DNA from: Rhabdornis inornatus
Taxonomy: Eukaryota; Chordata; Aves; Passeriformes; Rhabdornithidae
Reading direction: 5' to 3'
DNA: 64,000 nt
NCBI GenBank assembly: GCA_013397075.1
Contig: VWZS01006721.1
Coordinates: 587,365-651,364, forward strand
The number at the start of each line of letters is the position of its first letter. The stretch's first letter is position 1. A model generated the notes under the pieces. It searched no databases. It had not been told where the DNA came from and saw only the letters and a list, made by a program, of their open reading frames with translations. This document shows positions 37,801 through 51,300 of the stretch, piece by piece. Position numbers and translations under genes: made by a program.

Positions 37801-40040
37801 CTGAAGCTAAATCAAGTTCCAAAAAAGCCAAATGTTTGGCACACAGCACCCTGAAAAGCCTTAGGGCACCCAGGTAGTTCCCTCAGCTTATCTGACCACC
37901 ACCTGAAAAAATTCCCAAGCAAGAACACAAAATACACAGGGTAAAACTGGACCTTCATTCCAAAAAAGGAAACTTTGGTCAGAAGTCTGTCTCCCAAAAT
38001 GCCTTTTCAAAGGCTCTACTTAAGTTCTTATGAAAAAGAAAATCATTTTTGAAGCCTCGAGAGTCAGCACCACTGTTCAGCTACAGTAAAAACTATTATT
38101 AAGAGAAAATGATAATAGTAACAGTTAATCAGGTGTCTCCTGAGTCCCTGAATAGAAATCACATACTTGCTTTTTAATGTTACAAGGTTAAAATTTTGAG
38201 GATATTCTTTTATAGCATTAGATGAAGAAAGCAGACAGGCTGGTATTACATTGCCCTTGATGCTGCTGATAGCAGGACCAAAGTGACTACATTACTCTTC
38301 CAAGCAAGAATTACTGTGGGTTTCAGCAGGAATCTGCTGGTGTTTTCAGCACAGGGGGTGTGACAGGGCTTTACTTATCCTGCTCTCAGGCCAAGGAAAC
38401 CATATTTTGGTTCATAAAGAGGGTACCAAGGAAAGAAGGCTCAGGTGCCCAGTGATACAGCAGGTAAGGAGCCACTGTACAGATGCAGGTCTGACAAACA
38501 CTCACAGTCCCTGACAGACTACCAAGGCACACAAATTCTTCCTGTGAGGCCTTTAGCCAAAGTTCAAATACTAATTGCAAGATGACACTATCAGGAAAGG
38601 TGTTGCTGAGAATTACCTTTGCTGCTGCCACTGCAGCCGCAAAATTGCAGCTGTCAGAGCGCTTCTGAACTGTAAACCACCTAATCACATTCTGATTGCA
38701 CAGTCCAAACATCATCTAGAAACACTGAAGTGCTGCAGACAGCGTTGTTATACTTCATAGAACAAATTGCTAAATATGGGTCTAGTTGATAGGGCCAAAT
38801 CACTACCTAGAAAAGCCTGTGTTACACTCCTCCTGCCCTCCCAAATGCCAGATGAGAAGCACAGTCCTGTCTCACAGGGCAGGCTCAGGAGGCTCTCTGA
38901 AATGTGGGGCAGACATGGTCTCTAATTTATGCCCATTTGGCTTATCGAAAAAGAAAGCAGCAATTTTACTGAGTGCTGGTTGGTTTTTTTCAACGTTTCC
39001 TTCAAAGAATAAAACCTTGGACAACTACAGCTGATGTAAAAAGACATATCTGAGGTTGTCTGCTGCAGAGAAATGCTGCTTTTGAGCTGCTGCCAGCGGG
39101 GTTCCTCCAACGCCCTGCATCAGCAGCCACATCTCAGCACCTGCCAGCTGAGCTCACGGAGGGTCACAATAGGGGACAGGGCAGCGTGCAGGAAAGATCC
39201 CTCTGGAAGAGACCAGGAGGCTGTCAGCAGTCTCTGAGCCAGCCAACAGGAGGGATTACAGGTCTGCCTTTGTCCTGCAGCTCCCCATCCAGCACAAGGA
39301 GCCTCTCTCCAATACAGGTCTGCCAAATGATTCCTTTCTGAAGGCCTTCCCTGGGTCAATTTGCCGTGATCAAAGCCAAAGCCTTGGGCTGGGGGAGGTG
39401 ACAGCACCGTCACTGGAAGCTCTTCCCTGCAGGGAGAGCAGCAGCACATCACAAAGCCTGCTGGAGAAAAGCTCTTGGATGAAGGGAAGCCTGTCCAAGC
39501 ACAACCAGAACAGCCCAGCCCTGGCAGGATCACCTGGCCCATTCTGCCTGCCAGCTTCTGGAAAGTTGTCACATCTGCTGGGTACATCTCACATTTGGAA
39601 GTACACAGAGCTTTTGAGCAAAGCAAACCTCCTGGTGTTTTGTCCTTTCATTTCAACCTCCAGCCAAAGAATCACATTTTTAAGGGAGATAAGCAAGGCA
39701 AGCACAGAAACTACATTAATGGCCACTTCATTTGGTCTCTTAAACACTAGGGCTGACTCATTAATCCTTCATTTTTGTTGCTAGACAAAAAAATGCTTTT
39801 CAAAACATCCCTCATCCTGGTCAAATTATGTGGGTGACAGCAAACTAACCATGTTCCTAAGCTAAGTTTTTCCAGTAGTTGGAATCTTTGCATGTATAAT
39901 TTCTACATGTATTTACCTCTGGTGTCCAGCCACTGAATGTTCATATTTAGACAGCACTTTCAAAACACACAGTAATGAATTAACTTTGTTGCCACTGAAA
40001 TTGATCCTGAGGCAGTACAACCACACATCTATACACATTA
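37801..40040. other. Non-coding DNA, locally GC-richer around 39.1-39.6 kb
   Basis: From about 39060 to 39620 the sequence is markedly richer in G and C. It carries the longest open frame of the window, 168 codons on the minus strand (39120-39626), overlapping a 128-codon plus-strand frame (39398-39784). Neither shows a domain I recognise and the opposite-strand overlap argues for chance. It lies 0.4 kb from an antisense CR1 fragment, so old transposon-derived sequence is one possible origin. Confidence 0.45.
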
Positions 40041-40183
40041 CTCCTTCTCCCAGTTCGTACTCACATCTGGGATTGCCCCAACCCAGGTGCAGCACTACTG
40101 AACTTCCAGAGGTTCTTGTGGGCCCACTTCTTGAGGTCAGGTCCCCCTGAATAGCATCCCTTCCCCCTGTTGTGTCAACAGTT
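40041..40183 (-). mobile_element. CR1 LINE fragment, reverse-transcriptase region
   Basis: On the minus strand the sequence matches the part of CR1 ORF2 just after the reverse-transcriptase catalytic box. Readable pieces are VDTTGGRDAIQGDL, KKWAHKNLW (another frame) and VLHLGWGNPRCEYELGEG, which correspond to the ADDT...AIQRDL...KWA-KNL...VLHLG-GNP block of the family. The catalytic-box aspartate pair is degraded to Val-Asp. Two frame changes and two deletions (one inside the first piece, one before VLHLG) show it is dead. Homology stops on both sides, so only about 140 bp survive. Its orientation is opposite to the CR1 copies at 10, 21 and 27 kb, so it is an independent insertion. Confidence 0.85.
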
Positions 40184-43100
40184 ATGGTTAAACAAATCAG
40201 TGCCCATCTGCCTTCATGCACTAAATGGTAGAATCTAAGCTTTTCAGGTAATTTTACAAGAGCTTCAGCTTCTCTGCAGTGGCAGAGCAACCTCAGGGTG
40301 GGAGGCATAATAGCCAGGGACAGCAAGACAAGTGTAATACCTGTACATTACAAGTGCAGATGTGCCCTGCCACTCTGCATAACAACTTTCACTCAAGCAA
40401 CCTGACAGCTGAGCAGTTCCCAAAACAGTCCAAATCACCAGTGTACAGTGCCTGCCCAGTTACAATAAATGGGCTGGAGACATTGAGATGTCAGTGTCAT
40501 TCTGCAAACAGAGGGTCTACAGCTGAAACAGATGCTTCCAAGACATGCTTTCAGTTACTGCCATCTCCCTTGTCATTGTTTGCCCTTGCCATCACAGGGT
40601 GTTTGGGAGAAAGGCTGATACCTGTCAGAGAATGTCATGCTGCTCATAAGCCCCAGTGAGAGATTAACCCACCCCATAATCTTTTGATAGCTAACTTCCT
40701 GCTGCAGTGTCTCCAGGCTCATTGTGAAAAAAAAAACAGAACGGGCAGAGAGCATACTGCCTACCACTACAAGGCCAACACCCACACAGCTATTACCTTG
40801 CATCGAGAAGGAGATTCCCTTTAGAAGCTGAAGACTTGAAAAATTACTATCCTTGCAGTTCATCTCCTTTTTATTTGGTTTGCTTGTTTGGTTTGTTTTT
40901 TAAATTAAACCTCTGGCCTGAAATCCAATTTTTTTTTTCTAATACAGTAATATTGTTTCACAAGCATTACAAAAAATAACTGTCTGCAATTTCCTAAGTG
41001 GAACAAAGAGTCCTTTCATTTTCTTTTAACCACTTGTGCAACCTTTGTTAAAGAACTCATTACAGAAACACTTCTGAATGAATGACAGGACCTAATAACA
41101 TTCTTCATCTAACAGCAATACATGAGTGGGACTAATATTACTTAATTTTTCTGCAATGGTAGAGCACCCCTGCCACAAAGTTATGATAACTCAGCCTGGT
41201 CTCCTCTTCTCTAGTTAGTACAGTGACATTTTAAATGCAGATCTTAAATAGACCTAACAATTATCTACTGTGTACCTAACAATGGCTACATGATAGGCAT
41301 GTTACACAGTAAAGATTTTGCATACTTCTCATTGAAGAACAGCCCCTGCTTCACTAGACAATTATTAAGTTAGAAAAGCGGCCTTGTGTACTTAATGAAA
41401 GTAAGGGAGGGAAAAAACTGATCAAGCTTGGTATTAAAATGATCCCAGCCTAGTGGTTTTTCATTTTCTGCTTCTACTTTTACTTTTTCCCCCCTAGCAG
41501 CTAAAATCAGAATTTTTTTCTTTAATTAAAACATTTTTAAAAGTTAAAGAGTTATTGCTTTGCCTCAGATGCCTGAAGTTTAGAGAAAAACACCAACAAA
41601 AAAGCATAAGTTTAAAAATAAATCCTTTGGCAACCTCTGGGGCTTCAAACAAGCTTTAACTCACAGTCTGGGAAGGTAGGGCCTTGGTCACATTTCATTC
41701 TCTGTAAGACCTATGTAAAAATGTTCTGGAATGGACAATTCCTGATGAGGGAGGCATGTGGCAGTGCAAGGGTTCTGCTGCACCCAAAGTGATTCTGCAC
41801 AGTGATGTTTGAATCCAATGTTTCAGCCAAAAAAAGTTAACATGCCATTGAAAATAAATCATTCCACTTCCTAAACAATATACACTTCTAAGAGAGAAAA
41901 AATGTGTTATACTTCCCATGCTTCAAATATCTCAGTCATGTTTTAAGTACACAAAAAAAGCTTTTTAGAATTCTAGTATTGAAGGCACATTTTCCTTGCT
42001 CAGAGTAATCCCATTTCTTGTCTGCTCATGTTGTGATAAGTCTAAACTGCTCTAAGTTAGGAATTCACTGTGCCATATTTATAAGCCTTGAGTTGGAAAG
42101 TCTATAATAACCCTTTGAAAAAGAAATTCCGTAATACTTACAAGTTACTACATGTGAAAGAAGCTTTGATTTGCCAATTTTTTCCAACCTTTCCCAGAAT
42201 ACCATTATCTCATCATTAACAAGTCTTTATCCAATTCACCTCAACTTCTACCCTTGACACATTCCTCCTGTTTCATTAGGTATCTGCTACCTTCATATTT
42301 TATAAGATAAGGACACAAAACAACACTTTAGAGAGAGACAGAAAAAGTACTTCCATGAATAAAGAAACCAAAATAACATCTATAGCAACCCAATGTCCCA
42401 TACAAATAACAAGAGGTTGAGCACTTTGAATGGCTAAATCTGTCCAACACAAGTGGCCCTTTTCTTTTTTTTTTTTCTCACTTATCTATAGGTAGGTATG
42501 ACAGGATGTCCATTAAAAACACAGAAACACTGATATTCAGCTACTGCTATGGGACAGTCCCAGGGTAGATCAAACATTCAGATATTCAGAGTTTGTGACA
42601 GAACTCTTTAAGGAAACTTTGATACATACATTAAAGACCACATTCAAAATATTCACAGTTTCTTGTGGATCACAGTCATGGATGTTATCCATGTCCAAGT
42701 CCTCCTACTGTCACTAAGCTGACTGATCCTTAGACCCTTCCATCCAGGCCTCACTGAACCTCTGAAATTCCAAGCAAGTACTTTTATAAGCCTGGCTTTA
42801 TGCCTTGAGCTATCATCAGCACCTGGAAATCAGAAAAGTTATAACATAAGTAAATCTATACTAAAACTCTTATTATATTCAAATGCTTTATTCATAGAGC
42901 TTCATAGTGCATTGCACAACCTTTAGATCACACAAAAAGTCTGCTCAGAGTTCCTCAAGCTGTCCTTCAGCCATGCTGCCACTCTGAAGGGTTAGATGTG
43001 TTTCAAATACAGAATGTGTAATTGTCAACAATCAAAATAGTTACTAAAATAGTTTATGAAGAAAGGAGCCTTGAGACCATGCAGCTTTGGTGTAGTGTTA

Positions 43101-45365
43101 AAACCAGGTCTGCATGAATACAGAATTCTTCACAGAAAACAGCACGTTACCAGAAAGGAAACAAACAGCTAACATGCCATAAAGAATCATACTCCATTGT
43201 CCCTGCTTGGATTGTGTCTCACAGGTGGAGAGCAGTCGTGTGGAATAAAGATAATTGTCTACCAGCAAAGAAAAAAGATACATACAGGCAGCATCCACTA
43301 GCCCTAAAAGTCGGACTGTTGATTTCCCTTTCTCTCACCATGCAAAACCAGAATATACTTCATCAATTCACTTTTGTGTTCGAAAATGGTGACAGAGAAG
43401 GAGACAAAGTGGGACTGGATGGAAAGCCATGAACATATTAAGCAGATATTAACCTTTGAAAACTCGAGCTGCTTTTGTTTTCGAAAAGCTGTGAATTCTG
43501 AGCACAAGTTATTGGAAGCAAAGCAGTGCCAGCTCAAGGAGGCATATCTACACTGTGGTCATTTCAGAGCTATTTTCTCACAACCTAAAACAAACAGTCT
43601 GTTTCCACAGCTGTTAAACCACAACCTGCCTGTTCAGGGATCCTCCCTGTCTGAGCATTCAGGATCCACCCTGGCAGCCACCTTCCCATCACCAGAGACT
43701 GTCACTACTGGGACCCAGGCTCTTCCACCACAGAAGGCTCCTGTGACCCCATGGGTCCCCTGCTTGACTCCCTGCACTCCTCACACACACACAAGTCAAA
43801 CAGACTTCCTTACTCTTTGTTAAATGGGTCAGTAACAGGTCAAGGCTCACTGCCATGGGCTCCAGTCACTTCCTGACATCCTCAGGACAACCTGCAGCTT
43901 GCACTCCAGGTGCACACTGTGTATTCCACAACAATGCCCCACACAAGGAACTATGCCACTCAGGAATGTACAGCCCTGGACATATTTAGGTCAGCTTGGG
44001 ACAGAGGGGACAGAGGACTCTGTGCATCTTAGGCTGTCATGCTATTAGAGGTTACAAAAGGTGAATCCAAGAAAAGATGTCCCACAAGAGAAAGCAGGAA
44101 AACATGATGTTTAAGACAAAAAAAAGAAACAAAACCCTCTCTTGTAAAAGCCACATAGACTTATATTTAAGTGTTTTAGTAATTCCTCACTGCAATATGG
44201 GCATTGTCACTGTCTTTGTTCTTAACATTTATCCTGTTCCAATCAGGAATATAAATACAGATAACTGAGAAGGAAGTCAAACATCTGATCTCCCTTTAAG
44301 ACATTATCACTCAGGATGCATAGCAATTTCTAATGCTGCATGACTTTTGTGATCTGAGCTTTAAAGCACTATTTAGCTTTTCTAGCCACATGCTCCTCAT
44401 CACCAGAGAACCCGTGCACTCTACAGTACTAAAGCAAATATGGTCCCAATATTATTTTGAAGCAGAGACTTCTAAATATCCTTCTAGAGTAACTGCTACA
44501 TCATACATTCCATTGTGGCACCACCTCACTCGAGATTTCCTCCAAAGAGTCTGCCTTGCTGGCAGTATGAAGAGTACCTATGCTTTGCAAAATACCTCAG
44601 TGCTGCCATTCCCAGGCCAGTGTAAATCTCTAGGTCTTGTTTCCAGAGATGCAGATTTTACACCACATACCAGGATCTGATAGCTTTAGATTTGTACTGG
44701 CTCCTTCCACCTCCCTTTCCAATAAGGGTTTGAAATGCAAATGAAGAGCAACCCTCTGTCCTACAACTTGACCACTGCAGCAGTACTTCAGAAACACTTT
44801 TAAATCTATTTAGTGTAAAAGGCTGATAAAATGGTATAATATCTCCTGGTTTATGGGGCAATGCAGCACAGAATACACACTTTAGAGACATGGAAAGAAA
44901 TCAGCTCAGTCATTGGATCTACACCAAGGCACCCAGTGGTACACATTGCCCTAAATCTCCTGTCCAAAGTCACATAGGCAGATGCACTAGCTACAAGCAC
45001 ATCTCCAGACTTTCCAAGATGCCACTCCTGTTCAGAGATGCTAAAGCATCTCATGGAAGCATTCCCTCCAGGAATCATCCTTCTCTATTGTGCAGCTTTC
45101 ATCTCCCTGACGGCTGAGACTGTCTCTGTAACACAGATAAAACTGACAAGGTCACCCAGGCCTTGATGTGAATCCTGTAATGAGGCACAGGGATGCCAGT
45201 ATATTTTCTTAAGGCTATTTAAGAAATGGAGACTGTAATCAATTATCGTCAGCTCAGGAAATGAGGCTGATGCAGAAGATGAAAGCAAACTGCTAGAGAA
45301 GCACAAAGATCCCCACTGCACTGTTTTTCAAAATTCTTTGAAATAGTTTCATTAGAACTTTTTCC

Positions 45366-45380
45366 TTTTTTTTTTTTTTT
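45366..45380. repeat. T15 mononucleotide run
   Basis: Fifteen consecutive T. On the minus strand this is an A15 run, but the sequence before it on that strand carries no AATAAA hexamer and no recognised element. Confidence 0.9.
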
Positions 45381-48300
45381 AACTTCCATAATAACACTGA
45401 AATTCCAAAGACTACTTCTTTAAAGACAAGATGTCAGCTTTGATAGGAGATTCGTTTGGACATTCAGAAGTAAGGACACTTGCAAGCAACCAAAACCAAC
45501 CCAGCCACCTTCACAGCAAGACAGGAATAAAAGACAACCAGGCATTGCTAAAATGTAAATAAAATTTACTGCCATTTTTTAAGATATGCACCCAAGGAAA
45601 AAACAAAAAAAGCAATGAAACAATCCCAAGAGAAATCCACTTTAAATTCTTTTTACGTGTATACAAAATAGCAAAAAAATCCTAATCAAGGAAGGAAAAA
45701 TGCCAGGGGTGATTTGACCATGACTAAATCCCAGGTATTCATCCTCTTTGTGGTATATCCCTTTCTTGTTGTGATGGGTAAGTAAAAATGGAGTTCAATT
45801 AAAAATAAAAAAAGAAAAAATAATTTAAAAAAAAGAAACAAGCTCCCCAGAGGTTTTGTTAATTTGGAAAGCTCTCTTTAAACTGCCATGTGATCTCACA
45901 GTAGGTTTATTTTAATGCACGTTCAAAATGCAGAACTTGTGATGAAGCAAAAGAATTAATTTCAGACTATTTTCCAATACTGCTTCACAGTGAAAACAAA
46001 TAAGAAACAAGAAAGAAAGTATTCCATGGTTTTGCTACAATCCAAGAACTGGATTCTTTCTTAGGAAGGCACAAACTTAGCCAGGCAGTGGAGCTGAACC
46101 CATTTACACTGTCTTAAACTCAGTTCCTCATACACACCTTAGCCAGTGCAATTGCAAGTGAATGTTTCAAAGTGGCACTAAAAAGGAAGCACATTTCTGT
46201 GGTGAAGCCAGTCTGAACAAGGCAGTAGAATTCCTGACTAACACTCCTTTGAAAGAGATGCTGAGGATTCCCAGACCATATCCAGGATACAAGGTAACAT
46301 TCACAAATTAGGCCAACCCTTTTCACTAAACATAAACATTTCAGGATATCAAGGAATTCAGGACATTTGGAACGGGAGTTTTAAAGCACCAAAGTTTACA
46401 GATGCTATCAAACAGAAACATTTTTCCTGTGTAATTCCTCTTGCAAACACAGAAAACTGAGCATTTCTATCCACCACGTACAAGCTGAACTGGGGAAACT
46501 GTACCAGGACAATAAGCTGTAGGAAATGGAAGATAAAATACGGCTTCATCCTCCTTGATGGTGAAGGTTTCACATTGCTGTGGTCTAAGCACATAAGTGT
46601 CACAACCAAACGAGGAGCCTGAATTTTTAATTCTTGAGCCAACTGGCTGCAGCTGGGGCAAGTTTTTCCCAGAATATTTTGGTGAGAAGCAGACTGACTG
46701 TAAGCAGCTCTGGTCACTCTGCTGTCACTCTCCTGTGATGCTCCCCTCAGTAATGACAGAGTCCTTTTTGGAGACGACACCAGTGCTTATTTTCATCTGC
46801 AGTGTCAACACCTCTGTCGTGGACTGAGCAGTCCAAACTCAGCACTCTGCCCAACAAAGTCTCAGGGTGATCAACAAGGAGAAAGTCAGACAGGTGTGCC
46901 ATTTTTAATGAAAAGGCAAATTGCAAACAAAAACTTCTGGAAAATTACTGATCACAGGTATCCTATTGTAACTGCTCTCCGAAGGCTCTCAGGCATTTAA
47001 TTCCCTTAGGTTCCTGGAAAAATTCCAGCAGGCATTTATTGAACAAGACCCAATAGGCATATATCACCATAATGCTGCAGCTCTGCTGAAATCCTACTCT
47101 TTTATTCCTTCAGAATGTGATAAGCTCCATGACTGATTGCAGCTGGACCAAACATAGACCTGCAGGAAGTGACAGCTCCTCCCTGCTAGCAGCAAAACTT
47201 CATGAACTGAAAGTTCTCCAACAAAATGCAAAACCTTTTGGGAGCTGAGGGTGAGTTTGCGTGTGCCTAGCCCAGACTGATCCTGAGCTCTCATCCCTAC
47301 TCGGCCGATTAAACACAACTGGACCCTTCACAGCTACTTTAGCTTCACCAGGGTAGAGTGAACAAAGCCTAGACAGTCACTGTGTTTTAATGCATAAGGT
47401 TTTGAGAACAAAACTACAGGCACAGCACAGAGCTCCTTTATTTTGGGGTGCCCTAACAAGCAAACAAAATTTCCTTTTATAAAGCCTTTGCATAGGAAGA
47501 AGAAAGCTACAACACATCAGTTAAACTGAGAAAGAAACACTCCTTGTTTACTGTAGGAAGAAACAGGATTAATGTGTTCTAACTCATGATGTCAAAAGGG
47601 AACATTTATAATTCATAAATTCTCATCAAAAATTATCATCCCATGATAGCTGTTAGCTTACAGATGACAAGCCTTATTGCTCAAAACCCTCCTGAAATAA
47701 GACATTAAGTTGATATTTAGATCCAAATCTGTCCTGTTTTGCATGCACTGTTTTATGTTAAATAACTAGTTTTGCTGCCAGTCTTCTCCCAAGGATGGTC
47801 TTTGCTGTTCACAGAATGTCACACCTTTCTTTTCATATAAATACCATGTAATTTTTATTTATTTTTGTTTTCACAGACATTCTTTTCTCTATTAGAGATG
47901 CTATGCAATATAGAACTCAAGCCTTTATTGTTAGATCAATCAATATTTTATTTACAAGAAAAATGCCTTATTTAGAATGTGGCAGAAGCAAGATGTTTTC
48001 TGAAACATTGGTGCATAAATAAACTGCTGAAGAAGCCACCTGAATAGGAAATTTTTCTCTACAGAATTCTGTTCCATGAGGGGTGCAACTAGTGTAACCA
48101 AATTCACTGGATGAGCATGACTTCACATTACTGCATCTGCCTTAGGGGCCTCACAGCCTGTATCATAAGCAGTGAAAATCCATCTGCTCCAACTAAAACC
48201 ATGCAACAACCAGCATGAAGAGCTACCTTGGCATTTTCCCTACAGTTCTGCAGGAAATAGTCTCCCTACCCTGTGACCCTCTTGAATTTAAGTATCTTCT

Positions 48301-48381
48301 GTCCTATATCTGGACAGCATGCATGTTTTTGAGAGGGTCTTTTTTGTTTCAAGAAAACTTGTTGCTAATGATGGGGGGCGG

Positions 48382-48382
48382 N
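48382..48382. other. Unresolved base (N)
   Basis: A single N within ATGGGGGGCGGNGGTC. The flanking G-rich run is a likely cause of the base-calling failure. Any reading frame crossing it (for example the 77-codon plus-strand frame from 48215) is uncertain at that codon. Confidence 0.99.
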
Positions 48383-51300
48383 GGTCAAGAAGTATTTCCC
48401 AAACCAGCAGGTAGCTTAGCTGATGACACATTCCCTTTCATAAGGTAGTAGGAAAACTATGAATTATGTGCTATGACAGCATGCAACTTTCCTTTCCATA
48501 CCCCATACAATTACCTTACTTCTTTTGGCACTCCAGAAGATTCATTAGTTTGGGCTTGAAACACTCTTTGGAGCTTGAGAAACTTCTCATCAAAAGAATT
48601 TTCAAAGCCAGTAGCTTCCAGGTGTCAATTCAAAACCATCTCATCAGAAATTTTCCAGTTTCTATTTCCTTATAGTGCTGGGAAGACATGATGTAGACAT
48701 TATTGAAATCAATTATGTAAGATTAAAGAGTCCACTTAGTGCCTAGTTTCTGCTTCCCATAAAGGTCCTTTGATGGAAATCAGGTTACCTCCAACTCATT
48801 TTTGTAAGCTGGAGAGATGGAGTTCTTTAAAACTCTCACCACCAGAACTTTTCTCTAGAATTTGGCCCTTTTTTTTTTGTGATTGTTTCCTGCATCTTCT
48901 CCAATTTTTCACAATTTTCATGGTAAATATCTAAGTACTTAAATGAGAACTTAAAAGGAATCTGTTACTAGGGAAATTGAACAAGGTTTATCTTTAGGTA
49001 ATTGTAATAAGTGAAGAACCTTGCATCATGTGTGGCTTGACTTAAGCCTTCCAAGGTACTGCAGTGCATTTCTCACCCTACAAGTACACCCCTCCACATT
49101 TTCCAATGTTTACTCACTGTGTTTTATTAGCTAGCACAGAAGCTCTTGACACTTTTTTAGACACAGCTTTGAATAGTGTGAATAGTTTATATTTGAGAAT
49201 CTACTTCCTCCAGATTTTAATGTGTTTGGTTTTTAAATCCTGTTCTATTTTTTTTCAAATGTAGCATATCTTCATATTTGTGTTCAGACTAAGTACTGGG
49301 AGTCCTGTTTCAAGTATTTATCAGAAGCTGTGACATAGAAAAAACTGCTCTGTTTCTTAAACCAGTGTCTGCCTATTCCATAGCCCTAGTTTTCATATCA
49401 GGACCAGACTTTCTAGAACACACACTTTTCCTAATTGTTGGATTCTGTTTGCAAGTAGCTGGATGAACAGGACTACAATGAAATATTTAAAGCACCATAA
49501 AAGTGCTGATGAATAGTGCCATTTCCCCCACTGAACTACTACAGGCAAACACAGTTTTGGATGCACAGGTTCCCCTGCTGGCTGGGGGTGGCAGCAGATC
49601 AGGTGAAGGAACAAGGATGCTTTTCCTACACTTAGCATAACAGGAAAGCTCGCTGGATCCTCTGGTTGTTACATGTAATGGCATAAAAATCCAACATTGC
49701 TTTACAATGTCTCAGCCTCTCTTAGAAGGGAGCAATTTAACAAGGAATGATGTTACCGTCTCCTTCATAAAACATTTTCTGATATCAAGGGGCATGACAC
49801 AACTGAATAATGAACTATATTACATAGGATGTGGCATCTGTGCAATTCTGTAGCCTGGTCTCAAGAACTGAGCTCTCTTCTGTTTGAGAAAGTAGTAAAC
49901 AATGAACAAGCAAGAATGAGCGGAAGATGAGTTTGTTGATGATATTCTGCAGTAAATCGAGTTAGCAGCATCTGAACGTACCCAACAGTGAATCCCATTG
50001 TCTCTGCTCCCCAGATTCCAGCCAGAACAGTAAGAGGAGCTTGTGGAGATAACCTCATTTCACTTGCTAAAAATATTTGCAAAAATAAGGATTTGAAAAA
50101 ATACTGCCTGAAATTTTTCAGGGCTTTAGGTTCCTACTTCTGCTTCTCTACTACAAACAATATGTTTCCCTTCTTGGTGATTTGATAAAAGGCTCTAATC
50201 CTGGTGGGAGCTACAAATTTGCCAATGGAATGAAATACTCACACATGCAGTTCTGTTATTCTTGTTGGCTGCCCTGTCTATGCTATTCTGTGAATATTGT
50301 GTGAGATCACGTGAACTGATCTAACAGCATCTTTTCTTTGGAAACAGCAATAGTATTAAAATTTTTGATCATTAGGATGCCAAATATTTTTAGGCAATTT
50401 TGGATGATCCCTGTGCCAACAGGTAAAAGGAACACTGTCAGTAGAACATGTGTTCAGCTAATATAAGCCTGAGTAACAACAGTGTGTCTAGGGTTTGGGA
50501 GGGGGACAGGGCTCTGCAGGATGGTAGGCAGAGGGCCATCACAGTGCAAGCAACCTGTGTAGAGGCCACCTGGAAAGTGAGGACACTGGGACCTGGACTC
50601 ATTCCATAAAACTTCAGGTGCTTAGTTAAAACCACTTAAATGAGAATCAGTGCAGATAAAGAGCAAAAATGGTGTGCTGAATCACCCTCTGAAATGGCCA
50701 GAAAGAAACAGGACACAAAAAGCAGTTCAGATTTCTCTCTGTTAATAGAAGGATGAGCAGAGCAATGCAGAAGTGCTCCCACTGCTAGCTAAAGCACTCC
50801 CAGTTAAGTATGCAGCAATGGATGAGATAAGGCTCAGCTCACTGCCCAGTCCTCCAGGGACACCTTGGTGAGAGATAATGCACTGCTGCAGCCCGGCTAC
50901 CTCAAGGCATCGACGTCATATTTACCACACAGGCACAGAGGACTTAAGCAGCAGGATCTATATAGCTCAAAAGCATCAGCCTCAGAGCTCAGGGGGAAAA
51001 TAGAGGATCAAGATATTTGTGGAAAAACTTACATTCTTAGACTAACCTCAGTATATGATGGAGGTTCAATGTATTTTTCTTTTCCTCAACTCAGGAACTG
51101 AGACTCTGGGAAGGATTCCATTAGACAATCCCTTCTCATTTTCTCCACTGCTGCAGTAAATGGCTGTGAGAAAATTAAACTCAAATGGTAAGTTCCTCTT
51201 CAGGGCTTAACTCTGTGGAAGGCCATATCTTCTTATGAAAAGGAAGCCTCTCTTTGACATCCACAGCCAGAAGTGTTAGCATCTTTTTCCCCTCATTCAG

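Noticed and set aside
43374..43823. 149-codon plus-strand frame
   Set aside because: The second half is a low-complexity Pro/Thr/Ser-rich reading of a locally GC-rich stretch ending in a CA repeat. No domain, and it overlaps other frames.
46358..46780. 140-codon minus-strand frame
   Set aside because: No recognised domain or splice signals. Another frame overlaps on each strand.
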